Assembly (NCBI GenBank): GCA_046518185.1
Contig: JBKGRZ010000001.1
Location: 930,001-994,000 of the forward strand
Reading direction: 5' to 3'
DNA: 64,000 nucleotides
Source of the DNA: Scandinavium vulneris_A
GTDB taxonomy: Bacteria > Pseudomonadota > Gammaproteobacteria > Enterobacterales > Enterobacteriaceae
Numbering within the stretch: the stretch's first letter is position 1; every line of letters begins with the position of its first letter. Of this stretch, positions 55,809 to 63,162 are shown piece by piece. The notes beneath the pieces are model-generated. The model saw only the letters and a program-made list of their open reading frames with translations, was not told the origin of the DNA and did not search any database. Both the position numbers and the translations under genes were made by a program.

Positions 55809-56709
55809 CCGAGCCCCCGAGCCTGATTTGATAATCTGAGCAGAAAGACGCCTGCGTTTTATCGAGCACAATGTCTGCGGCCGGGGCCGCCAGCTCGACC
55901 CGCTGCACCCCTTCAACATGCAGGGCGGCGTAAATGGCAGACTGACGAATGTCACGCCCGAGCCGGTGCTGAGCGCTGATGTAGGCTTTCAGTTTTGCTT
56001 CGGCTGCGGAGCGAATGGGCTCGCTTTCCGGGCCGGGGAAAATGAAGAGCGTCGCGTCTATCGTGTAGTGAATAATCTCCGCTGACTGGACGGTCACCTG
56101 GTCGGCTACCGGCCTGACGTCTTCGTCGTTAAGTGCGTTACGCACCACGGTCAGCAGCGCATCCGATGCAGCGCCGTTATCCTCGCGGGAAAGCACGGAT
56201 ATGGTCACGCACGCAGGCTCAGGACTGATGACGGAAATGTCAGCGACCCGACCGTCGGCACTGCGGCCGTGAAACTCATACGCTCCTACCGGCCCCGCGA
56301 CACTTAAGCCCTCAAAAGCCTGTTGCGCCCGCAGACGAAAATCCGTGTCGGACTCCATGACCGCCGGTGTCGGCGGGATGGTGCTGTCGTCGGCCGGGGT
56401 GATAATCAGGCGGGCGGTATTGGTGTTCGCGGCCATCACGTCGAGGTCGTTATTTTCGGCGTACGCCAGCGTGACGGCCAGCGCGGCCTCGTTCACTCGC
56501 TGACGCCATAACACTTCGCGGTATGAATTTTCTTCCAGATATTTCACCAGCGGGTCGGACTCCAGCGCGAGCGTGCGGGCGATAGCCTCCTGTTGGTCTT
56601 CCGGGTAGAGCGAAATCAGGGTCGCCTTACGTTCGGCGAGGATGGATTCATAATCCAGCGTTTCCACCACGTCGGGCGCGGGGAGCTGGCTCAGGTCGAT
56701 AATGGCCAT
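55801..56709 (-). CDS. J: gpJ, baseplate wedge protein
   Basis: This 302-residue protein equals P2 gpJ in length and begins MAIIDLSQLPAPDVVETLDYE. It belongs to the baseplate J family, related to T4 gp6. It overlaps I by 8 bp and lies 4 bp after W. Confidence 0.95.
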   Translation of the reverse strand: MAIIDLSQLPAPDVVETLDYESILAERKATLISLYPEDQQEAIARTLALESDPLVKYLEENSYREVLWRQRVNEAALAVTLAYAENNDLDVMAANTNTARLIITPADDSTIPPTPAVMESDTDFRLRAQQAFEGLSVAGPVGAYEFHGRSADGRVADISVISPEPACVTISVLSREDNGAASDALLTVVRNALNDEDVRPVADQVTVQSAEIIHYTIDATLFIFPGPESEPIRSAAEAKLKAYISAQHRLGRDIRQSAIYAALHVEGVQRVELAAPAADIVLDKTQASFCSDYQIRLGGSDE

Positions 56710-56713
56710 AGGT

Positions 56714-57061
56714 TCAACTCACTGGAATGGTCAGGGATAAAGGGGCGGCTGAGTCTTTGATTTCACCGGTCAGGTCAACCATCATCTGGCCGTTAAACCG
56801 GCGCTCAATCGTCAGTGACGTGATGGTGACGCGAGGCTCCCACTTCAGCAGCGCCATGTAACAGGCACACATCATCTGAAGGTTCAGCGCATCGTTTTGC
56901 GGCATATCAATCAGGGAAGACAGCAGCGAGCCGTAATCACGGCGCATCACCCGCGACCCGACCGGCGTGCGCAGGACATCGCTCACGCTCTGGCGGATAT
57001 GGTCGGCATCAGTAATGGCCCGGCCGGTCTCCCGGTTCATACCGAGATAGCGGGTCGTCAT
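56714..57061 (-). CDS. W: gpW, baseplate wedge protein (gp25-like)
   Basis: This 115-residue protein has the P2 gpW length and the gp25-like signature RVMRRDYGSLLSSLIDMP. It overlaps V by 4 bp (57058-57061). Confidence 0.95.
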   Translation of the reverse strand: MTTRYLGMNRETGRAITDADHIRQSVSDVLRTPVGSRVMRRDYGSLLSSLIDMPQNDALNLQMMCACYMALLKWEPRVTITSLTIERRFNGQMMVDLTGEIKDSAAPLSLTIPVS

Positions 57062-57699
57062 TTCGTACCCTCCGTCCGGCTGTTCCCGCGTTCGACGCCG
57101 CCGTGGTCATGGTCATCCACCTGCACGCCGTTGGAGGTAAATTTCCCGCCTGCGTGCTCGATGTTGCCGCTCATCTTCCCGCCCTTCCTAACTTCGAGCG
57201 TGCCGGTGATAAGCTTGTTGGTACACACCACCTCGGGCGTATCGAGCGTGACGCGGGTCGACGCCTTAAGCATGACGACCGGCACCGTGGCAGTAATGGA
57301 TTCTTTCGCCGTGATGTCGGCGGTAGTGATGCCGGTAACCGAAAGCGCCCCGGTGTCGGGTTCGTACTCGATGACCGCGCCGTCAGGAAAGGCAATGTGA
57401 AACGCATCGGTAGAGGCCGAGGGTGCAGGATGGTCATCAGAGAAAATGGCGGGCAGGACAAACGCCGTATCGAGTTCCCCGCCCACGGCCAGAATGAGCA
57501 CCTGCTCCCCTACCGAAGGAGCCCACCACGTACGGGAGCGTCCGGCGCGATGCGTCAGCCACTGAAGCCAGTCGGTAATGATGCCGCCGGTCTGCACGCG
57601 ACAGCGACCTGCATTAAGGTCGGTCTCAGTGATGACGCCGGTGCGGATCAGATTACGCAGCAGGCGCAAAATATCTTGAATAGAAGAGAGATTGTTCAT
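57058..57699 (-). CDS. V: gpV, membrane-piercing tail spike
   Basis: This 213-residue protein has the P2 gpV form: an OB-fold N-terminal part (GRCRVQTGGI, THRAGRSRTWW) and a C-terminal triple beta-helix. The apex motif HDH (197-199) stands in place of P2 HTHKH and probably holds the tip metal. The start MNNLSSIQDI at 57699 matches P2; the 21-residue upstream extension is rejected. No good Shine-Dalgarno is seen before the ATG. Confidence 0.93.
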   Translation of the reverse strand: MNNLSSIQDILRLLRNLIRTGVITETDLNAGRCRVQTGGIITDWLQWLTHRAGRSRTWWAPSVGEQVLILAVGGELDTAFVLPAIFSDDHPAPSASTDAFHIAFPDGAVIEYEPDTGALSVTGITTADITAKESITATVPVVMLKASTRVTLDTPEVVCTNKLITGTLEVRKGGKMSGNIEHAGGKFTSNGVQVDDHDHGGVERGNSRTEGTK

Positions 57700-57742
57700 G
57701 ACATGAGAATGTAGCAATATAATCTCAGTAGCTATTAAACAT

Positions 57743-57764
57743 GGTTGGATAGTGTTTGACACAA
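57743..57764 (-). promoter_or_regulatory. Ogr-dependent late promoter element before V (PV)
   Basis: On the minus strand this is TTGT-N12-CCAACC, identical in spacing and in all ten fixed bases to the element before FI. Its centre lies 55 bp before the V ATG, with -10-like TATATT (57721-57716) or TACATT (57713-57708) between. The site also falls between V and the start of the membrane-protein gene on the other strand. Confidence 0.55.
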
Positions 57765-57831
57765 TACCGGTTTAATTCAGTGCTAGAAAAATGCATTATC
57801 AATCGAACATTTCAACAAAAAGGATTCAAAA

Positions 57832-58596
57832 ATGAATGACTTTGTTTCTGGGATATTTGGCGAGTATAGAATTTATTTCTTAATTCTTTGTCTTGCTGTC
57901 ATTTTCATAAAACAACCAAGCATTAGTTTTTTTATCGGACTTTTACTCAAGTTATTTCGAATAAAATACAGTGATAGTCACTACATTGAATATGATGAGA
58001 AAATTTACAACCAGCAATTATTCCAATTAAAGCGAGGCGTAAGAACTGTTTCCGCTGAAGATGCGAAACTAATATCTGATGCGCTAAATGATGGCAGGAT
58101 AGATCGTTCAACATTGCGTTTTACAAGTTTTTTTGGTCCTGTCGGTGTTAAGCGCACTATTCGACTCCAGTTGCTTAATGCTATCTTTTTTGGTCTATTA
58201 CTAATGAGTATAGCCTTTGAAATTATATATAATGCACCATATATGAAGCCAGGCTATGTTACCTACAACACCGATAGCAATGAAGAATTATATATATCAA
58301 AGCATCAAGTTTATAACAAAACTAACAACCAGCTCTACAACAAACTCGACTGCTTGAATCTTGTGAACAAAGCAAAAACCACACCGGACCTAAAAAATGC
58401 GTGTGTTTATATAACGACTAACGATCCTGACATGAAGTCAGAATTACAGACTGCAATTTCTTCCGAAAGACACGCGAAAAAATGGTTGGTTATTGCTGTC
58501 GTTTCATTGTTTGGGTTTGGTGCATGGTTAATAATTGGGTTTAATAACTTTGTCAAACTTAATAAATCAGTCTGCGATCTTAAAAAAATACCATAA
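57832..58596 (+). CDS. Prophage cargo membrane protein of unknown function (possibly DUF6216)
   Basis: This 254-residue protein has a long hydrophobic N-terminal stretch (about 13-41) and membrane segments at about 113-133 and 217-237, with a polar loop of some 80 residues between the last two. I do not recognise a catalytic motif. It may belong to DUF6216, from memory only. The gene is AT-rich, unlike the flanking tail genes, and is transcribed against the late operon, so it should have its own promoter in 57765-57831. AAAAGGA lies 8 nt before the ATG. It is convergent with the caspase-like gene and shares its terminator. Confidence 0.7.
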   Translation: MNDFVSGIFGEYRIYFLILCLAVIFIKQPSISFFIGLLLKLFRIKYSDSHYIEYDEKIYNQQLFQLKRGVRTVSAEDAKLISDALNDGRIDRSTLRFTSFFGPVGVKRTIRLQLLNAIFFGLLLMSIAFEIIYNAPYMKPGYVTYNTDSNEELYISKHQVYNKTNNQLYNKLDCLNLVNKAKTTPDLKNACVYITTNDPDMKSELQTAISSERHAKKWLVIAVVSLFGFGAWLIIGFNNFVKLNKSVCDLKKIP

Positions 58597-58609
58597 AAAC
58601 AGATTACAT

Positions 58610-58631
58610 AACGCCCAACATTTTGGGCGTT
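58610..58631. terminator. Shared hairpin between the convergent cargo genes
   Basis: AACGCCCAA and TTGGGCGTT form a perfect 9-bp stem around CATT, 13 bp after the membrane-protein stop and 41 bp from the caspase-like gene stop. T-tracts are weak, but the position suits a bidirectional terminator. Confidence 0.65.
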
Positions 58632-58671
58632 AACACTATTTATAAATCTACACCGTCCCTGAAGCTGATGA

Positions 58672-60144
58672 CTATTTTCCTTTAGTCTCAGGTAGAAGGT
58701 TGAATGTTTTAAGTACGGGGGTAATAACTTCAGTTTCAAAGTTTTTCACCAATACACTTATGTGATCATTAATCCCATCACTCGCGATAAGCTCTATCAC
58801 ATATGGTGTCCACTTGATGTTACTGTCAATCAGTACTTCGTCATCCCAGCCAGATGGTCTGAAAGGAGCAACGCATGATAGAATTACAAGTTTTGTTTTT
58901 GATAAAAAAGGCAAAATGAACAATTTCGCGCTATTTACATTTGGATATTTTGCCTTAGCCAGCACTGAAATAAATTTATATGTACAGTTAAGAGATGATT
59001 CAATAGCTACAGGCGAATAAAAATATTCCGTCACCCATTTATAGTTATCATCATCATCAATATCCGTTCCCCAAACATTCATAGCCAGAGATGACGCAAT
59101 AGTTCTTCTCTTAGGCTTCCTTACCTGCCTTTCTTTTCTTTCACTTCTGGCCGTTATAAATAAATCATCATTATTTTTAGCTACCCATTCTGCAAGTATA
59201 GGTAACTTAGGAATATCATCATAAGTATCAGAAGGCACAACAGTTAAATCGAATAGATCTTTTGCGTCTCCTTTGAATTTAAATTGACTTGAGACCATCG
59301 CCGGAATAGACTCGTAAATTTTTAAAGCTTTTTCCTCCGAAAAATAACGATCAGCATCCTTAACAACCAAATCTTTAAGCGGCTGCTTTTTGGCTTCCAC
59401 TATAGCATCGGGAACAACAGAGAGCGAACCCTCTATTATTTTCTTGCTCTCCCTAGTTATATTTTTGATAAAAACCTCGGTGAAAGCGGCCTGATTAATA
59501 AATACAGGTGACTGATTTTCATTTCGACTAAACTTATCCGAGATGTAATCGATGATATCTTTATATCTAATAGAGCTTTCAGCAGTGTAAGCAACAGCCT
59601 CCCCGATAGCCTTAGTAAAAAAGCTCAAGTGCGCGTCAGCAAAAGAGGATTGTGCATCACCGGAGGAAAACATAAAATAACACTTTGAGAAACCAAGTTT
59701 AGATTCATCAATGTGTTTACTTAAAGCCGCAGGATCCTTTATATAGGAAACACCCGAATTACAAGCATCTACTATCTTAACGGTCAACTTCGGTGTTAAT
59801 GACTTCATCATTATGTCGAGTTCACTGTTTTCTAACGAAGTGCTTTTAATCTTACTTGTATCAAAATCTGACAATATATAATGGAAATCTGAACCATCAA
59901 ATAATCCATGACCACTAAAATAAAAAAGTAACTCATCAATTTCCTGCTTGGAATGTTTTTCGATAAACTCTGAAAGTTTACTTTTTACTTGACGAGTATT
60001 TGTTTCATTCTCGATATATAAAATATCAGCATATTCACTACTGAGGTCAAGCATGGACTTCATCAGCTTGACATCATTTCTACATGCTGAAAGATTTTGC
60101 TGAGAAGCATAGTCACTTACACCAATCAACACTGCTAATTTCAT
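58672..60144 (-). CDS. Caspase-like (C14 family) protease, probable defence effector
   Basis: This 490-residue protein starts MKLAVLIGVSDYASQQNLSA, the first strand of the caspase-hemoglobinase fold. The catalytic His is H79 in FYFSGHG and the Cys is C128 in VDACNSG; D126 fits the basic S1 pocket of metacaspases. The protease domain spans about 1-225. A second domain of unknown type (about 255-490) follows, with an Arg/Lys-rich stretch at 333-347 that could be a self-cleavage site. The gene is AT-rich and lies between S and V where P2 has orf30. Caspase-like proteases act as cell-killing effectors in several bacterial defence systems; that role is inferred here. Confidence 0.85.
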   Translation of the reverse strand: MKLAVLIGVSDYASQQNLSACRNDVKLMKSMLDLSSEYADILYIENETNTRQVKSKLSEFIEKHSKQEIDELLFYFSGHGLFDGSDFHYILSDFDTSKIKSTSLENSELDIMMKSLTPKLTVKIVDACNSGVSYIKDPAALSKHIDESKLGFSKCYFMFSSGDAQSSFADAHLSFFTKAIGEAVAYTAESSIRYKDIIDYISDKFSRNENQSPVFINQAAFTEVFIKNITRESKKIIEGSLSVVPDAIVEAKKQPLKDLVVKDADRYFSEEKALKIYESIPAMVSSQFKFKGDAKDLFDLTVVPSDTYDDIPKLPILAEWVAKNNDDLFITARSERKERQVRKPKRRTIASSLAMNVWGTDIDDDDNYKWVTEYFYSPVAIESSLNCTYKFISVLAKAKYPNVNSAKLFILPFLSKTKLVILSCVAPFRPSGWDDEVLIDSNIKWTPYVIELIASDGINDHISVLVKNFETEVITPVLKTFNLLPETKGK

Positions 60145-60221
60145 AATGCAGCCTCTTGCATCTTAAGTTAAGGTTGAACTTCTTCATTTTTATTTACTGA
60201 TTTCGGATTGATCTCATTAAC

Positions 60222-60680
60222 TTACCGAAAACCCATATGAAGAGTATCAATAATTACCTTCGCAATAAACACTTCATCATCGCAACTGATCCCCAACAAT
60301 GGCCGGGCCGGGTACTGAAATGGCTTACTGTTTCGCCCCGGCTTATCCTTGAGTCCGTAATGATGCACTCGCGCCATACGCTGCACCTTCCCGGTAAACT
60401 CCACCACGGCCGCATCATCGCGCCCGGTCGCTTTCATAAAACGGTTAGTGCGCAGCTTCGCGAACATCTCGCGCTTTACCCGGCCGTTTTTGGCCCTGAC
60501 CGGCGGACGCTTACGGGCAGCATACGGGGTGCCGTCCGGGGCTTTCTGCGTTTTGATACGCTGCTGCTGTCGGATGCGCAGCGTCTTCGCGATATCGGCG
60601 GCCATCCGTCGACGGTTCACCGGTGACAGCGCCGCAATCAGCCCGGCCAGCCGGTCATCAAAGGGCTTAAACTCATTCAT
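60222..60680 (-). CDS. S: gpS, tail completion protein
   Basis: This 152-residue basic protein is close to P2 gpS (PFDDRLAGLIAALSPVNRRR, APDGTPYAARKRPPVR). It acts at the head-proximal end of the tail. It overlaps R by 8 bp. The cargo insertion starts 78 bp after its stop. Confidence 0.94.
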   Translation of the reverse strand: MNEFKPFDDRLAGLIAALSPVNRRRMAADIAKTLRIRQQQRIKTQKAPDGTPYAARKRPPVRAKNGRVKREMFAKLRTNRFMKATGRDDAAVVEFTGKVQRMARVHHYGLKDKPGRNSKPFQYPARPLLGISCDDEVFIAKVIIDTLHMGFR

Positions 60681-61140
60681 CCCATTCGCTCACAAGCTCG
60701 CCGTGAACATACAGCTTCATGGGTCGGGTCACCGGCTCTGGCGGCTGCGGTTCGGGCGCGTGCTCGATGTGCAGCTCGGCCCCGACTTCTTTGACGATGG
60801 TGCGCTCGGTCAGTAACAGACTGATGCTGAGGTCGATGCTGTCATCATTGTTGATGTCAGCCTCGTAGATGAAGCCACGTTTACGCCCCTCATCCGTGGT
60901 CATGATGTCGGCCTGCTGGACCCGCAGCCACGCCTGAATCGGCACGAGGATCAAATCAATATCGCCCGGAAAATCGGTTACCACCACGTTGAGGGTGTAC
61001 TGATTTTCAAACGACAGCGATGTCGCAAGCGTGGAGGCCAGTTTTCCGTTATCGATAAAAATGCGCATCATGTCGGGGTTCGCTTTCAGCACCGGCACGG
61101 CATCAGTTAAGGCGTTGCGCAGACTCTTCGGTTTGAACAT
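60673..61140 (-). CDS. R: gpR, tail completion protein
   Basis: This 155-residue protein has the P2 gpR length and resemblance (FKPKSLRNALTDAVPVLK, ADIMTTDEGRKRGF). The start at 61140 matches P2; an in-frame extension of 15 residues falls inside lysC and is rejected. It overlaps lysC at its 5' end and S at its 3' end. Confidence 0.94.
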   Translation of the reverse strand: MFKPKSLRNALTDAVPVLKANPDMMRIFIDNGKLASTLATSLSFENQYTLNVVVTDFPGDIDLILVPIQAWLRVQQADIMTTDEGRKRGFIYEADINNDDSIDLSISLLLTERTIVKEVGAELHIEHAPEPQPPEPVTRPMKLYVHGELVSEWDE

Positions 61141-61393
61141 CAGTTTTATCCTGACAGGCTTTAATCGTTTCGACCTGAAGCGCACAGCTTTCGAGCGCGG
61201 TTTCGAGCTGGCGAATGTCGGCGCTCAGGTCTCCATTGGTTAACGGGTCACTGCCCGGCATCGGACACAGGCTGACCCTCGGGCAGGCGTTCAGCACAAC
61301 GACCGGCTGAGATACAGGGGGCGCGTCGGTGCAGGCTGCGCACAGCAGCAGGCAGCTCAGCGCTGTACCAGCGGCGTAAATCCTCGTTTTCAT
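61103..61393 (-). CDS. lysC: LysC, Rz1-like spanin lipoprotein
   Basis: This 96-residue small lipoprotein begins MKTRIYAAGTALSCLLLCAAC, with the lipidated Cys at residue 21 followed by a Pro-containing stretch. Its gene begins out of frame inside lysB, as in P2 and in lambda Rz/Rz1, and runs into gene R. Together with LysB it should link inner and outer membranes and disrupt the outer membrane in the last step of lysis. Confidence 0.85.
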   Translation of the reverse strand: MKTRIYAAGTALSCLLLCAACTDAPPVSQPVVVLNACPRVSLCPMPGSDPLTNGDLSADIRQLETALESCALQVETIKACQDKTDVQTEESAQRLN

Positions 61394-61661
61394 TGAGTAG
61401 CCTCGTCATGGTTCGCTCCCGACGCGCGGCCCGCGTTCCGGCAGCGGCGAGTTTCTGACGCAGTTGCACCTGCGCCCGGTCATTGTCAGCACTCAGGCGC
61501 TGCGCGGTGAGGAGCTGGTCTTTCAGCATGGTGATAGTGCGTTTCTGGTCACTGGCGACGTCATTCGCGCGGGTAAACGCGCGGCTGAGCGTGCTGTTTT
61601 CGTGCTTCAGCCAGACCAGCGCCAGCCCGGCCACAGCCAGTAAAATCATCAGTGTTTTCAT
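61248..61661 (-). CDS. lysB: LysB, Rz-like inner-membrane spanin
   Basis: This 137-residue protein begins MKTLMILLAVAGLALVWLKH, with one N-terminal membrane segment and then a coiled-coil periplasmic part. The start overlaps the endolysin stop (ATGA at 61658-61661) and has GGGGGC upstream; an extension of nine residues is rejected. It contains the nested lysC start. Confidence 0.85.
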   Translation of the reverse strand: MKTLMILLAVAGLALVWLKHENSTLSRAFTRANDVASDQKRTITMLKDQLLTAQRLSADNDRAQVQLRQKLAAAGTRAARRERTMTRLLNENEDLRRWYSAELPAAVRSLHRRAPCISAGRCAERLPEGQPVSDAGQ

Positions 61662-62167
61662 TTTGCCCCCTTCATACAGCGCGACCATTCCCGGGCGCGA
61701 CGGTTTTCAAGTCCGGTATTCCTGACGCCGTTCACGTACACCCAGCGGGTGAGCTGGTTGCATGCCTGTTCCCACTGCTGACGTTTGATAAACGACACCA
61801 GCGTCGAGCGACAGGCCGCACCCGTGCCAACGTTAAAGGCGAAACTGACGAGCGAGTCATAGACCGGCTGCGGCATCTTCCCCGTCACGCATACCGCCAG
61901 CCGTCGCTCAGTATTGAGCACATCGGCGACCAGATTCACCGCGGCATCGTGTTCGGTGATATTGCGTTTGGGTACCACCCCGGCAGTGTGGCCGATGCCT
62001 GACGTCCACACGCCCGCGCTGCACTGGTAGGGGCGCAGACGGCACCCCTCAAGGTCTGCAATCAGGGCGAGACCCTCCGGCGAGGTATTCAGCAGACGAA
62101 AATCAGGCACCAGTGCCGCCAGCGCCAGCACGACGGCCACACTGCAACGTTTAACGACTGAGGCCAC
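61658..62167 (-). CDS. Endolysin of lysozyme family GH24 with signal-arrest-release N-terminus
   Basis: This 169-residue protein starts with GTG at 62167. The weakly hydrophobic, Ala/Val-rich segment (about 8-21, with C8) looks like a signal-arrest-release anchor. The catalytic pattern E-8-D/C-5-T is present as E40, C49 and T55 in LEGCRLRPYQCSAGVWTSG, with Cys in the middle position. P2 itself has an unrelated lambda-R-type transglycosylase as gpK, so the lysis enzyme has been exchanged. It overlaps the holin gene by 17 bp. Confidence 0.88.
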   Translation of the reverse strand: MASVVKRCSVAVVLALAALVPDFRLLNTSPEGLALIADLEGCRLRPYQCSAGVWTSGIGHTAGVVPKRNITEHDAAVNLVADVLNTERRLAVCVTGKMPQPVYDSLVSFAFNVGTGAACRSTLVSFIKRQQWEQACNQLTRWVYVNGVRNTGLENRRAREWSRCMKGAK

Positions 62168-62360
62168 GGATCACCCCCTTGTCGATTCCGGCCGCAACGA
62201 GATAGCGGTAGGTCTGGCGGCGATACCAGAAATTCACCAGCGCGGTGAAAATAGCGCACCCGCCGCCGACATACAGCGCGAGTTTTTCCGGGGTCTGCGT
62301 GCCGAAATAGGCCAGCGCCACGGAAAACCAGTACGTCAGAAACGTTGTGATTTTTTCCAT
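62151..62360 (-). CDS. Holin (HP1-type)
   Basis: This 69-residue protein starts at MEKITTFLTYWFSVALAY, with two hydrophobic segments (about 8-24 and 31-47) and a charged C-terminal tail. It resembles the HP1 family of small holins. The ATG at 62360 is preferred over a GTG four codons upstream because it lies just after the X stop. It times release of the endolysin. Confidence 0.8.
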   Translation of the reverse strand: MEKITTFLTYWFSVALAYFGTQTPEKLALYVGGGCAIFTALVNFWYRRQTYRYLVAAGIDKGVIRGLSR

Positions 62361-62362
62361 CG

Positions 62363-62566
62363 TTAATCCCACAGGTTAAGGGTCTCCGTGACAGCGGCGG
62401 TGTCGACGACCGGCAGGCTGACGGACGTGCCGTGCGGCAGGATGGCCCCCAGCTCAGCCAGACCCGGATTAGCGGCGAGCACCGCCTCAACAACGCCCTC
62501 AGTGCGGCCGTAATGCCGATGACACAGGGCGTCGAGGGTGTCGCCCTGCTGCGCGATGACATTCAT
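62363..62566 (-). CDS. X: gpX, tail protein with LysM-like fold
   Basis: This 67-residue protein has the P2 gpX length and matches (QQGDTLDALCHRHYGRTEGV, AANPGLAELGAILPHGT). The ATG at 62566 shares a base with the stop of L (TGATG); 23 extra upstream residues are rejected. Confidence 0.93.
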   Translation of the reverse strand: MNVIAQQGDTLDALCHRHYGRTEGVVEAVLAANPGLAELGAILPHGTSVSLPVVDTAAVTETLNLWD

Positions 62567-63066
62567 CAGATTTGCCCCACGATGCAGCGGGCTTTGTCCT
62601 GAATACGCGCCACTGACCAGCGCATATCCCGCCACAGCTCGTCGATGGTGCTGTCGATGCTGTCGGCCTTTTTGTCGCCTTTGGCGCTCGCATCCACCCC
62701 GCGATAACGCTCATAGAGCGTGGCGGTGGTCATCGCACACACGGCGTTGAAATAGTGGAAAACGCGCACGCTCTCGCCGTCGAGTTCATCGGTCGGTACC
62801 TCCGCGAGGGTCGCGTGACCGGCCCCGAGCTGAAGGTCGCGCCAGTCGCGCAGCTCGGCGTTGGTTTCGGCCATTCCGGCCTTAATTGCCCGGCGCAGGC
62901 GTACAGGGGAAACCGTCTGCTCGAGGCGCATTTCTTCCCGCACGCGCTTCGGGTCAACGTCCGGGAAAAAGCCGGTGTTTTTTATCACCGGTTCATCGTC
63001 CGGCACCGGCGGGATCACCAGCGGCTCGCGCGGTCGTGCCGGGTTACTGACTACAAGCGTCGTCAT
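62566..63066 (-). CDS. L: gpL, head completion/stabilisation protein
   Basis: This 166-residue protein matches the P2 gpL family (PDVDPKRVREEMRLEQTVSP, RYRGVDASAKGDKKADSIDS). It closes the filled head and connects to the tail. It lies between M and X in the P2 order. Confidence 0.94.
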   Translation of the reverse strand: MTTLVVSNPARPREPLVIPPVPDDEPVIKNTGFFPDVDPKRVREEMRLEQTVSPVRLRRAIKAGMAETNAELRDWRDLQLGAGHATLAEVPTDELDGESVRVFHYFNAVCAMTTATLYERYRGVDASAKGDKKADSIDSTIDELWRDMRWSVARIQDKARCIVGQI

Positions 63067-63162
63067 GACTACCTCTGAAATAGGTGGGCGGTGGACGCTG
63101 GCCTCCGCTCAGGTGAAACACCTGCCTCGGCCAGCGTGCCGCCCGGCGCGGGGCGCATTCTG

